DNA from: DASYRM01 sp036004405
GTDB taxonomy: Bacteria; Acidobacteriota; Vicinamibacteria; Vicinamibacterales; UBA2999
Assembly (NCBI GenBank): GCA_036004405.1
Contig: DASYRM010000195.1
Span: 34,528 to 98,527 of the forward strand
Direction: 5' to 3'
DNA length: 64,000 bases
Shown: piece after piece, positions 1 through 8,131 of the stretch
How the letters are laid out: each line of letters starts with the position of its first letter
Position numbering within the stretch: the stretch's first letter is position 1
Notes under the pieces: generated by a model
Database searches by the model: none
Seen by the model: only the letters and a program-made list of their open reading frames with translations
What the model was told of the DNA's origin: nothing
Made by a program: the position numbers and the translations under genes

Positions 1-180
1 CGCGGTGTGGCCAAGGGCGACCGCCGTGCCCTGCTGCTCTACGTGCTCAAGGAGATGTCGTACGCCGAGGTGGCCTCGGCGCTGGGGATCAGCATCGGTG
101 CGGTGAAATCGCGCATCAACCGCGCGCGCGAAGCGCTGGCGGCGTCGATGCGGCAGCTCGAGAACGGTGAAGGACGGTAG
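1..180 (+). CDS. ECF sigma factor, C-terminal end only (5' truncated)
   Basis: The window opens inside this gene; the last 59 codons are readable and end in TAG. They encode a sigma-70 region 4 helix-turn-helix: a stretch like YVLKEMSYAEVASALGI, then a recognition helix with GAVKSRINRAR, the usual -35 contact element of ECF sigma factors. It directs RNA polymerase to a small stress or envelope regulon. The next gene starts 9 bases later and looks like its anti-sigma factor, so the two form a sigma/anti-sigma operon. Regions 2 and 3 lie outside the window, so the subgroup cannot be told. Confidence 0.85.
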   Translation, partial: RGVAKGDRRALLLYVLKEMSYAEVASALGISIGAVKSRINRAREALAASMRQLENGEGR

Positions 181-188
181 GTAGGACG

Positions 189-707
189 ATGAAGGTCACG
201 CGCGAGGTCATCTACGACCTGCTGCCGTCCTACTTCGCCGGCGACGCGAGCGACGACACGCGCGCGCTCGTCGAAGCCTATTTCGAGACCGATCCCGAGT
301 TCGGCCGCATGGCGGCACGCTTTCACGCGATGGTGGCCGACCGCCAGCAGTCGAGATCCGACGCGGGAATCGACGCGGAGGCGACGGCGCGAGAGCGCGA
401 GACGTTCGCGTGTGCGCGCAAGGCCGCGGAGCTGCCGACGCAGGCGCGCGCCGCCGCGGTCGGGTTCGGGTTTGCGTCGCTCTTCTCGTTCGGCGTCGCG
501 ATGATGACGTGGAACGAGCGCATGGCGTGGCGGAACCCGGGCATCCTTCTCGGCGTGATCTTTGGTGTCGTCGCGGTCGTGACGTTCGCGGCGTCGTTCC
601 GCGTGAATCTCCATTCCTGGTGGTGGCGCGAAATGTCAGGCCTCGACGACGAGACGCTGCGGTCGGCAGGCCTGGGTGCCCGCCGGTCGCGCCAGCGCGC
701 CCCCTGA
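189..707 (+). CDS. Membrane anti-sigma-like protein
   Basis: A 172-residue protein directly downstream of the ECF sigma gene. The N-terminus (DLLPSYFAGDASDDTRALVEAY) resembles the cytoplasmic sigma-binding segment of anti-sigma factors that lack a zinc motif; no HxxxCxxC is present. Two hydrophobic segments follow, around residues 90-106 and 117-135, giving a short C-terminal tail after a Trp triplet. By position and shape it should sequester the upstream sigma factor at the inner membrane. That role is inferred from the operon and the N-terminal motif, not from a recognised catalytic or binding residue. Translation starts at ATG shortly after the sigma stop, so the pair is probably co-translated. 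Confidence 0.6.
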   Translation: MKVTREVIYDLLPSYFAGDASDDTRALVEAYFETDPEFGRMAARFHAMVADRQQSRSDAGIDAEATARERETFACARKAAELPTQARAAAVGFGFASLFSFGVAMMTWNERMAWRNPGILLGVIFGVVAVVTFAASFRVNLHSWWWREMSGLDDETLRSAGLGARRSRQRAP

Positions 708-750
708 GCCGGTTTTCCTGCCCCTGACACCTTCCTGTCAGGAGGCAGTC

Positions 751-1434
751 GTGACCCACACGTTCCGCCGCGCGCTCGTCGTGTTCCTGGTCATGGCCGC
801 CTGGACGAGCCAGGCCGCCGCGCAAACTCCATCCACTGTGCCGTCGCGCTCGCTGGTGCCCGCCGCGTTCCCGCGCTGGGACTTGAGCGGAGGTCTGGGC
901 ATGCTCAACGTCTCGACCCACGATGCCCGGAGCTCATGGGGAAGCTGGAACCAGAAGTTCGAGTATCGGACAGGCCTCGGCCGCTACTGGACGACTCACC
1001 TGAGAACCGACATCTCGGTGAGCACCTCGAACCGCTGGGACGACATTGAGGTGGCGGCGTTTCCGGTGCCCGGCGTCGCTGCCCCGATCTACACGTACAC
1101 CAACGTCGAGCAGCGCCTGACCACCGTGGCCCCGGCGCTCACCTGGCAGTTCCGCGAGAACACGTTCATGCACCCGTACGTCAGCGCCGGTGTGCAGGCG
1201 GAGATTCTGCAGCAGCGTCGCCTGCGATCGCCCGATATCTTCCGCTCGACCGTGGCGTCGGGGCCGCCGATCGACGAACGGACCACGACGATTCTGGGCC
1301 GTCCCTTCGTTGCCGGCGGCTTCAAGTCGTACCTCTCGCGTTCGGTGTTCGTGCGCACCGAAGGGCGTGTCGCGCTGGCGTCCACCGGCCCCCGGCAGGT
1401 GTCGATCGTGGCCGGCATCGGCTTCGACTTTTAG
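751..1434 (+). CDS. Putative outer-membrane beta-barrel protein
   Basis: A 227-residue secreted protein. I start it at GTG 751 because AGGAGG sits just upstream and the next residues form a signal peptide (RRALVVFLVMAAW...SQAAAQ). The mature part alternates polar and hydrophobic residues with many aromatics, such as GLGRYWTTHL, YTYTNVEQRL and FVAGGFKSYLSR, and ends in ...VAGIGFDF with a terminal Phe. That pattern is typical of small outer-membrane barrels. No specific family is recognised. The following gene, 12 bases downstream, is also an envelope protein, so the two may be cotranscribed. Confidence 0.55.
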   Translation: MTHTFRRALVVFLVMAAWTSQAAAQTPSTVPSRSLVPAAFPRWDLSGGLGMLNVSTHDARSSWGSWNQKFEYRTGLGRYWTTHLRTDISVSTSNRWDDIEVAAFPVPGVAAPIYTYTNVEQRLTTVAPALTWQFRENTFMHPYVSAGVQAEILQQRRLRSPDIFRSTVASGPPIDERTTTILGRPFVAGGFKSYLSRSVFVRTEGRVALASTGPRQVSIVAGIGFDF

Positions 1435-1446
1435 GAGGGCACCACG

Positions 1447-1833
1447 ATGACGACCAACAATCACGTGCTGCGCGTGCTCACGATCGTGGCGCTGACGCTG
1501 GCGCTCGCGGCGCCGGCGCGGGCACAGGAGCCGGGCGACTGGCGGCAGATGACGGCGGCGCTGCAGCCGGGCACACGACTCGAACTGCACCTCAAGGACG
1601 GCAGTCACGTCGACGGCAGGCTGGTGGTCCAGGACGCGGACGTGCTGGTCGTGAATCCGCGGACGCGCATCCCCGTGGCGCCGTGGCGCGTGTCGTACTC
1701 GGAGATTGACTCGATCGAGATTCACCGGCGCGAGGGGCTGTCGCCCGGCGCCAAGGTGCTGCTCGGTCTCGGCGCCGGCGCGGCGGCCGTGTTCGTCGGC
1801 CTCTTGATTGCGGTGGCGGCGATTTCCGACTGA
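1447..1833 (+). CDS. Exported/membrane protein of unknown function
   Basis: A 128-residue protein with a clear signal sequence (VLRVLTIVALTLALAAPARAQE), a soluble middle and a strongly hydrophobic glycine-rich C-terminal helix near residues 103-126. The middle (LELHLKDGSHVDGRLVVQDADVLVVNP) reads like a small beta-rich fold reminiscent of Sm-like barrels, but this is a resemblance only. It follows the beta-barrel gene closely and precedes purE by about 50 bases. Function is unknown; an inner-membrane-anchored periplasmic protein is the best structural guess. Confidence 0.5.
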   Translation: MTTNNHVLRVLTIVALTLALAAPARAQEPGDWRQMTAALQPGTRLELHLKDGSHVDGRLVVQDADVLVVNPRTRIPVAPWRVSYSEIDSIEIHRREGLSPGAKVLLGLGAGAAAVFVGLLIAVAAISD

Positions 1834-1884
1834 GTTGGCGATTAGCCCGAACCGCGACGGGCGGAGTAACATTCCCGGTTTCTC

Positions 1885-2376
1885 ATGCCTGATCCGAAGC
1901 CGCTCGTTGCCGTGGTCATGGGCTCCACGTCCGATTGGGAGACGATGAAGCACGCCGTTGACGTCCTGGAGCAGTTCGGCGTGCCGCAGGAGCATCACGT
2001 CGTGTCGGCGCATCGCACACCGGTGTGGATGGCCGAGTTCGCGGGCGGCGCCGAGGCCCGCGGCATCGAGGTGATCATCGCGGGCGCCGGCGGTGCGGCG
2101 CACCTGCCCGGCATGGTCGCCGCCCACACCGTGGTGCCGGTGCTCGGCGTGCCCGTGCAGAGCGCCGCCCTGCAGGGGCTCGACTCGCTGCTCTCGATCG
2201 TGCAGATGCCGGGCGGTGTGCCGGTGGGCGTGCTCGCGATCGGCAAGGCCGGCGCTACCAATGCCGGGCTGCTGGCGGTGTCCATCCTGTCGAATTCGCG
2301 GCCGGAGCTGCGCGTGAAGCTGCGCGCGTTCCGCGAGGAGCAGACGCAGAAGGTCAGGCAAGAACAGCTCCCATGA
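1885..2376 (+). CDS. purE: N5-carboxyaminoimidazole ribonucleotide mutase
   Basis: A 163-residue class I PurE, the usual length. It moves the carboxylate of N5-CAIR to carbon 4 to give CAIR in purine synthesis, in the cytoplasm. The N-terminal VVMGSTSDWETMK loop binds the substrate phosphate. SAHRTP carries the catalytic His, and GAGGAAHLPGM and VPVQSAALQGLDSL are conserved active-site segments. The stop overlaps the purK start (ATGA), which fits the known two-step PurK then PurE reaction. A plain, well-supported call. Confidence 0.97.
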   Translation: MPDPKPLVAVVMGSTSDWETMKHAVDVLEQFGVPQEHHVVSAHRTPVWMAEFAGGAEARGIEVIIAGAGGAAHLPGMVAAHTVVPVLGVPVQSAALQGLDSLLSIVQMPGGVPVGVLAIGKAGATNAGLLAVSILSNSRPELRVKLRAFREEQTQKVRQEQLP

Positions 2377-3500
2377 TTGGCCCTGGCTCGGTGCTCGGCG
2401 TGCTCGGCAGCGGGCAGCTCGGGCGCATGTTCACGATTGCGGCGCGACGCATGGGCTATCGCGTCCACACGTTTTCTCCCGAGTCCGACACGCCCACCGG
2501 TCAGGTGGCCGACGTCGAAGTGACGGCGCCCTACGACGATCTCGACGCGCTGAAGGCCTTCGCGCGCCGCGTGTCGGTCGTCACCTTTGAATTCGAGAAC
2601 GTGCCGAGCGCCGCCACGAGCGCCATCGAATCGATCGTCACGGTGCGGCCGTCGCCCGAGGCGCTGCACATCTCGCAGCAGCGCGCGCGCGAGAAGCAGT
2701 TCCTCGCCGACCGCGGGTTTCCCACCGTGCCGTTTGCCGTGGCCACGACGCAGGCCGAGCTCGCCTCCGGGTTGGCGCGCATCGGCACCCCGGCCATCGT
2801 GAAGACCGCCGAGTCCGGCTACGACGGCAAAGGGCAGCAGGTCGCCGGGTCGGCCGACGAGGCCGGACGGATCTGGTCGTCGCTCGGTGCGCAGGTGCTG
2901 GTCGTCGAGAAACGCATCAACCTGCAGGCCGAGCTGTCGGTGATCGCGGCCCGCGGCTTGTACGGCGACGTGGCGCAGTTTCCGCTCTTCGAGAACCGCC
3001 ACCGCAATCACATCCTCGACCTGACCACCGCGCCCGCCGCCGTGCCGCCCGCGGTGGCCGCGCGGGGCACCGAGATTGCCCGCGGCATCCTCGACGCGCT
3101 GGACTACGTGGGCGTGCTCTGCATCGAGTTCTTCCTGAGCACCGACGGCGACTTGATGGTCAACGAGCTGGCGCCGCGCCCGCACAACTCCGGACACCTG
3201 ACGTTCGACGCCGCGGTCACCAGCCAGTTCGAGCAGCAGGTGCGCGCCATCTGCGGCCTGCCGCTCGGGTCGGCGGAGCTCCTGCGGCCGGCGGCCATGG
3301 CCAACCTGCTCGGCGATCTGTGGGCGGAGGGCGAGCCCGATTGGGTCGCGGCCTGCCGCCAGCCCGATATAAAGCTCCACCTGTACGGCAAGATCACGCC
3401 CAAGCCTGGGCGGAAGATGGGGCACCTGACGGCCATGGGCCGCACCGTGCTCGAAGCGCAGGACCGCGTGATTTCCGCGCGCGACGCGCTGCTGCGGTAA
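2373..3500 (+). CDS. purK: N5-carboxyaminoimidazole ribonucleotide synthase
   Basis: A 375-residue ATP-grasp enzyme that carboxylates AIR with bicarbonate and ATP to give N5-CAIR, the substrate of PurE encoded just upstream. The N-terminus has the nucleotide-like loop LGVLGSGQLGRM. Further on are KTAESGYDGKGQ (ATP-grasp lid region), ELSVIAARG, and the metal-binding end CIEFFLSTDGDLMVNELAPRPHNSGH. ATG 2373 is chosen because it gives the expected N-terminus and overlaps the purE stop. The C-terminal part (LYGKITPKPGRKMGHLT) is also standard. Confidence 0.97.
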   Translation: MIGPGSVLGVLGSGQLGRMFTIAARRMGYRVHTFSPESDTPTGQVADVEVTAPYDDLDALKAFARRVSVVTFEFENVPSAATSAIESIVTVRPSPEALHISQQRAREKQFLADRGFPTVPFAVATTQAELASGLARIGTPAIVKTAESGYDGKGQQVAGSADEAGRIWSSLGAQVLVVEKRINLQAELSVIAARGLYGDVAQFPLFENRHRNHILDLTTAPAAVPPAVAARGTEIARGILDALDYVGVLCIEFFLSTDGDLMVNELAPRPHNSGHLTFDAAVTSQFEQQVRAICGLPLGSAELLRPAAMANLLGDLWAEGEPDWVAACRQPDIKLHLYGKITPKPGRKMGHLTAMGRTVLEAQDRVISARDALLR

Positions 3501-3511
3501 ATTCAACGCGC

Positions 3512-4918
3512 GTGACGCGCTTTCAATTCGGCGATTTCGAGCTCGACGCCGCGGCCGGGCGTTTGACGCAGGCCGGTACCCCGGTGGTGCTGCCGGCGCG
3601 CCACGTCGAGGTGCTGGCGGCCCTCCTCGCGCACGCCGGCGAGGTGGTGTCGAAGGACGCGCTCGTCGAAGCCGCGTGGCGCGACGTGGCCGTCACCGAC
3701 AACAGCCTCGAACAGGCGATCTCGTCGCTGCGCCGCGCGCTGGCGGCGCCCGGCAGCGGCGCCTCGATCGAGACCGTGCCGCGGCAGGGCTACCGCTTTG
3801 CCGGCGCGGTGCAGCGGGTGACGCCGCGCGCCACCGACGACGCGCTCGAGGCGCTCATCGCTCCCTATCGTGCCTTCGTCGAAGGGCGGGCGGCGCTCGA
3901 GTCGCTGTCGGTCGATCGCGTGATCGAGGCGGCGGGCGCTTTCAACACGGTGCTTGCGGCGTCGCCCGACAACGCCGCCGCCCACATCGGCATGGCCACC
4001 GCGAACGTGATGCGCTTCGAGATGACGCGCGCCGATCCGTCGCCGGACCTCGACGCCCTGGCCGCGGCGACCAATCACGCACGCGAGTCGTGCCGTCTCG
4101 ACCCGCGCTACGGCGAGGCCTGGGCCACGCTCGGCTTCGTGCTCGAGCGGACCGGCGCGGGCGTGGATGCCGTGGCCGCGCTGTCGCGTGCGGTGTCGCT
4201 CGAGCCCGACAACTGGCGGCACCATCTGCGGCTGGCGGCGGTCAGCTGGGGAGAGGCGCGCCTGCGTGCCGCCCAGCGGACGTTGACGCTGCTGCCCGGC
4301 TGTCCGCTGGCGCACTGGCTTGCGGCCACGGTGCACGTGGCCCGTCAGTCGCTCGACGAGGCCGAGCGCGAGCTGATGGCCGGATGCGCGGGCGTTGCCG
4401 CCGCGGGTGCCGAGACGCGCTTCAGCGGCGTGGCGCTGGAGTGGCTGCTCGGTCTGATTTGGCTGTCGCGCCGCGACGCGGCCGCGGCGCGCCAGCACTT
4501 CGAGCGCGAGCTTGCCGCGGAGGCCGGCGGCCATCTGTACGCGCGCGAGTGCTGCGCCAACGTCTGGTACGCCATCGGCGCCATGCGCTGGCGAGACGGC
4601 GACCGCGCCGGCGCCAACGACGCCTTCGCGCAGGCGCTCCAGCGCGTCGAGGGGCATGCGCTGGCGTCGATCATGATGCAGCGGCCGCCTGTGTCTCAGA
4701 CCGGCCCACGTACGAGCCCGATCGACGTCGCCGTCGCGCGCGCCGTGGCGCTCACGGCCGCGGGGCAGCACGCCCAGGCGGCCGCCACGGTCGATGCCGC
4801 GCTGGCCGCCGCGCCACCAGCCAGCGCCGGCTGGATCCTGCCGGTGGAACCGATGCTGCAGGCTGGCGGTCCCGACTGGGCGCCGGCCTTCGCACGCCTG
4901 CGCAGCGGCGCGGCTTGA
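3512..4918 (+). CDS. OmpR-type winged-helix DNA-binding protein with TPR repeats
   Basis: A 468-residue protein starting at GTG 12 bases after purK. Residues 1-100 form an OmpR/PhoB winged helix: FQFGDFELDAAAGRL, then a recognition region with VSKDALVEAAW, DNSLEQAISSLRRAL and the wing TVPRQGYRFAG. The rest, roughly 120-460, is helical and Ala-rich with TPR-like units such as GEAWATLGFVLERTG. There is no receiver domain and no membrane helix, so it is not a two-component regulator or a CadC-type membrane sensor. Stand-alone wHTH-TPR proteins of this sort are common in Acidobacteriota; their signals are mostly unknown. Its target genes cannot be told from here. Confidence 0.75.
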   Translation: MTRFQFGDFELDAAAGRLTQAGTPVVLPARHVEVLAALLAHAGEVVSKDALVEAAWRDVAVTDNSLEQAISSLRRALAAPGSGASIETVPRQGYRFAGAVQRVTPRATDDALEALIAPYRAFVEGRAALESLSVDRVIEAAGAFNTVLAASPDNAAAHIGMATANVMRFEMTRADPSPDLDALAAATNHARESCRLDPRYGEAWATLGFVLERTGAGVDAVAALSRAVSLEPDNWRHHLRLAAVSWGEARLRAAQRTLTLLPGCPLAHWLAATVHVARQSLDEAERELMAGCAGVAAAGAETRFSGVALEWLLGLIWLSRRDAAAARQHFERELAAEAGGHLYARECCANVWYAIGAMRWRDGDRAGANDAFAQALQRVEGHALASIMMQRPPVSQTGPRTSPIDVAVARAVALTAAGQHAQAAATVDAALAAAPPASAGWILPVEPMLQAGGPDWAPAFARLRSGAA

Positions 4919-5008
4919 TTCAGTCCGGGACGCATTTCAGTACTTTTCAGGCCGCGCGTCAGGACTCCGCGGCGGCTCGCATTGCACCATCGATTCATGG
5001 AGGTGCGT

Positions 5009-5527
5009 ATGCGTCATGCCGTGATCGTCCTCATGTGTCTCGCGTCAGTCGGGGTCGCGTCGGCCCAGAATGTCCTCGATCCCCCCGGGTTCACCAAGAC
5101 CGTCAACCTGTCGGGCCCGCGCTTCGGGATGACGGCGCTCAGCCCCGGCGTCGTCGCGGAGCTGCAGAAGCGGAAGATCGACGTCGACGCCAACATCTCG
5201 CAGTTCGGCTGGCAGTTCGAACGGCAGTTCTATTCCCGCGACAGCGGCGTCGCCGCCGTCAACGAATGGGTCGTCCTGCTTGGCGGCCTCGATCAGGGCG
5301 TCGTGCTGCCGAGTCTCAGCTGGCTGGTCGGCCTGCGAACCCGGGAAGGCGCCGAGTTCGGCATCGGTCCCAACGTCACGCCCGCCGGCGTGGCCCTGGC
5401 CGTCGCCGCCGGCGTGACGTTCCGCGCCGGCAATCTGAACGTGCCGATGAACGTGGCGGTGGTGCCCTCGAAGGTCGGCACGCGCATCAGCGTGCTCACC
5501 GGCTTCAACATGCGCCGGCGGCGGTGA
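5009..5527 (+). CDS. Secreted protein of unknown function
   Basis: A 172-residue protein. ATG 5009 is favoured over an upstream in-frame ATG at 4982 because a strong GGAGG lies 5 bases before it and the protein then begins with a signal peptide (MRHAVIVLMCLASVGVASAQ). The mature part contains NVLDPPGFTKTVNLSGPRFGMTAL and a glycine/valine-rich stretch before a basic end (NMRRRR). No family is recognised. It converges on the penicillin-acylase-like gene, with a double-hairpin palindrome between them. Confidence 0.6.
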   Translation: MRHAVIVLMCLASVGVASAQNVLDPPGFTKTVNLSGPRFGMTALSPGVVAELQKRKIDVDANISQFGWQFERQFYSRDSGVAAVNEWVVLLGGLDQGVVLPSLSWLVGLRTREGAEFGIGPNVTPAGVALAVAAGVTFRAGNLNVPMNVAVVPSKVGTRISVLTGFNMRRRR

Positions 5528-5537
5528 CGCACGCATC

Positions 5538-5591
5538 GTAGGGGCCGCCTTCAGGCGGCCCGTCAACGGGCCACCTGAAGGTGGCCCCTAC
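5538..5591. repeat. GTAG/CTAC double-hairpin palindrome between convergent genes
   Basis: A 54-base inverted repeat: a left arm beginning GTAGGGGCCGCCTTCAGGCG and a right arm ending GGTGGCCCCTAC. Each arm is itself a hairpin (GCCGCC-TTCA-GGCGGC on the left, GCCACC-TGA-AGGTGGC on the right), and a further fragment GTGGCCCCTAC follows at 5598-5608. The two arms differ in the internal stem, but the change keeps the base pairing. It lies between two convergent genes and could act as a bidirectional terminator. It belongs to the repeat family seen elsewhere in the window. Confidence 0.8.
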
Positions 5592-5604
5592 GACACGGTG
5601 GCCC

Positions 5605-8043
5605 CTACGGTGCGAGCGTGAGCGTGTAGCGGGTGGGTCCCGGCAGGAACGGCGTGGGCTCGCCACGGGCCCACGCGTCGTGCGAGTTCCGATAGAACGG
5701 CGACAGCGGGTGACCGCTCTGGCCGGTCGGCATGTGCATGATGCCGGCGCGCTCGTTGCCGGGCGACACGACCATCCGTTCCGACGCGCCGTTGGTGTTC
5801 CAGTGCATCCGCGGCGTGAACAGATCGCCGGGGAATTTGCCCGCCGGCATGTCGAGCCACCGGCTCACGAACGGCAGCGACCCCGACAGCGGATGGCGGA
5901 AGGCGATGACGTTGTAATCGGACCACTTCTTCCGCGACAGATCCCCCGAGCTGTTCTCCATCGCGTCCTGGATGATGGCGTCGATCGACGCCGTCATCAG
6001 GTCGCTCCACGACCCGTAGCGCGGGTTGAGCAGGTGCGCCGGCCGTTCGCTCACCAGCTTCCAGATGGCGCCTTCGCGCCGGCGGATGCGCGTGTAGTCG
6101 AAGGCGGGGTCGGCCTCGTAGCAGTCGGCCAGCACGAACGACGTGACGCGGTCGATCACCTGATCGCGGAACAAGCGCGTGAGGCGGTACGCCGCCGAAT
6201 CCGGCGACGCCTCGCCGGTCCAGTCCTTCTCGACGATGTCGCGGAAACTCGCCCGCGCGGCGTCGCCGGCCACGTTGTCCGACGTGAGGTGGCGCAGGAT
6301 GAGGTCGCGCCAGCGTGACAGGAACGTCGATCGCGCGTCGAGCTGGATGTCGAGCATGTCGCGCGCGGTGAACTGCTCGCGCTCGCGCAGGCGGTCGCGT
6401 ATCTCGCGGGCGCGCGCCCCGACGTCGTAGTTGCCGTCGCCGAGGGTGTGGAGAAAGCTGCCGTCCACCACGCGCGCGTTGGCGGTCCACAGGCGTCCGC
6501 CCGGGGGATCGACGATGCGCGGGTACTCGGCGGGGGTGAGCCAGCCGTTCCATCCGCGCCAGCCGTCGGCCCATGATTCGGGCAGCGCGCCCTCGAGGGC
6601 GATCCGCCGCGGCAGCGAACCATAGATGGTCCAGCCCACGCGGCCGCTGCGATCGGCCGCCACCATGTTCTGCGCCGGCGTGCCGAGCGCGTTGGCGGCG
6701 TCGAGCACCTCTTCCAGCGTGCGCGCCGCTTCGAGGCGCAGCACCGACGTGGCGAGCCGTTCCGCCGAATGCGCCGTCCACGCGTAGGCCCGCAGCCGTC
6801 CTTTGTGATCGGTGCCGAGCACCGGTCCCCACATCGTCCAGCGTGCGACGAAGGTGACGGGGCTGCCGCCCTTCACCTCGATGGTCTCCCGATAATGATC
6901 GAAGGCCCGCCAGCCCCACGGCGTCATGTACCGGCTGGGGTCCATGGGATCGACTTCGAGCAGCACGAGATCCCCGGTGTCCGTCTGCGCGTTGGTGAAC
7001 CCCCAGGCGACGTAGGTGTTGCTGCCGGCCACGAGCGTCGGGTGCCCCGGCAGTGTGATGCCTTCGAGGAGCCGCGTCTGCGACGAATCCAATTCGTCGC
7101 GCCACTCGAGCACGGCGCGATACCACGTGTTGGGTACGCGGATGTCGAGGTGCATGTCGTTGGCCACCAGGGCCCGCCCGTCGGGTGTGAGCTCGCGCGA
7201 CACCGCCCAGCTGTTGCTGCCGAGGGCGGCGTCGCCGGGCGTGGAGGCCCACGGGTTCGGCGCGTCGTTGGCGGCCCTCTCGCGCTCGTGTTGCAGGTCG
7301 ATCTCGGGGCGCCCGTTGCGCTTGCGCCGCAGGTTGTACACCTCGGGCCCGGGCACGTCGGCGGTGGCAATCGACTCGCCGATCATCGGCGAGTCCCATT
7401 CCGTGCCGCGCGGCGCGAGCAGGTCGAACATCTGTGGCGGCAGCACGTCGTGCATCGTCGCCAGCATCGACTCGTAGGCGCCGTCCGGGTCCTGGAGCGT
7501 CACGAACATCGAGAGCACGACGAGCAGACTGTCCTCGGCCGTCCACGGCTGAGGCGTCTGCCGCAGGATCAGATACTCGAACGGGCTGGCGCCGAGCGCC
7601 GCCAGCCCGCGGTTGACGCCGGCGGTGTAGGCCTCGAGCACGGTGCGATCGCGGGGCGACATCAGGGCCAGCGCCCGCTGGGCCTCGTCGCGGAACCGGT
7701 GCACGCGCACCTGGCGGTCGAGCCGCACCGCGGCGTCGCCGACCAGGGCGGCCAGCTCGCCCGCGGCTCGCCGCCGGGCCAAATCCATCTGGAAGAACCG
7801 ATCCTGCGCGTGGACGAAGCCGGTGGCGCGGGCCACGTCCTCTCGGGAAATGCCGCGGATGGTGGGGATGCCCAGGGCGTCGCGCTCCACGGTCACGGCC
7901 GACTGCAGACCGCGGACGCGAACGGTGCCGTTGATCACCGGCAGGCTGGCGCGAAGCTTTGTCCGGGCCCAGTACCCGCCTCCGGCCAGCACGACGGCCA
8001 GCACGATCCCGGCGATGACGACGACACGGACGGCCTTACGCAT
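5605..8043 (-). CDS. Penicillin acylase family Ntn hydrolase
   Basis: An 812-residue S45-type hydrolase. It has an N-terminal hydrophobic anchor or signal (VVVIAGIVLAVVLAGGGYW), a pro/alpha chain with FVHAQDRFFQMDLARR (the conserved oxyanion-side segment of this family), and the autocleavage site at about Gly275-Ser276 in ALGSNSWAVS. That Ser becomes the N-terminal nucleophile of the beta chain. Family members cleave amide bonds of beta-lactams or acyl-homoserine lactones; the substrate here cannot be told. It probably acts in the periplasm. Its TAG stop is formed by the GTAG end of a palindromic fragment. It is transcribed away from the downstream oxidoreductase gene. Confidence 0.9.
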   Translation of the reverse strand: MRKAVRVVVIAGIVLAVVLAGGGYWARTKLRASLPVINGTVRVRGLQSAVTVERDALGIPTIRGISREDVARATGFVHAQDRFFQMDLARRRAAGELAALVGDAAVRLDRQVRVHRFRDEAQRALALMSPRDRTVLEAYTAGVNRGLAALGASPFEYLILRQTPQPWTAEDSLLVVLSMFVTLQDPDGAYESMLATMHDVLPPQMFDLLAPRGTEWDSPMIGESIATADVPGPEVYNLRRKRNGRPEIDLQHERERAANDAPNPWASTPGDAALGSNSWAVSRELTPDGRALVANDMHLDIRVPNTWYRAVLEWRDELDSSQTRLLEGITLPGHPTLVAGSNTYVAWGFTNAQTDTGDLVLLEVDPMDPSRYMTPWGWRAFDHYRETIEVKGGSPVTFVARWTMWGPVLGTDHKGRLRAYAWTAHSAERLATSVLRLEAARTLEEVLDAANALGTPAQNMVAADRSGRVGWTIYGSLPRRIALEGALPESWADGWRGWNGWLTPAEYPRIVDPPGGRLWTANARVVDGSFLHTLGDGNYDVGARAREIRDRLREREQFTARDMLDIQLDARSTFLSRWRDLILRHLTSDNVAGDAARASFRDIVEKDWTGEASPDSAAYRLTRLFRDQVIDRVTSFVLADCYEADPAFDYTRIRRREGAIWKLVSERPAHLLNPRYGSWSDLMTASIDAIIQDAMENSSGDLSRKKWSDYNVIAFRHPLSGSLPFVSRWLDMPAGKFPGDLFTPRMHWNTNGASERMVVSPGNERAGIMHMPTGQSGHPLSPFYRNSHDAWARGEPTPFLPGPTRYTLTLAP

Positions 8044-8131
8044 GGGGAGATCCCTGATTTTACCCAGCGCCGGTATCCGCGGCGGCCATTTCCAGGCCGC
8101 GCGCGAAGTACAAGAGAATGACGACTGACCG

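Noticed and set aside
934..2361. Long minus-strand frame opposite purE and the envelope genes
   Set aside because: Its composition (many His, Arg, Gly) is that of a shadow frame of GC-rich coding DNA, and the plus strand carries clear genes.
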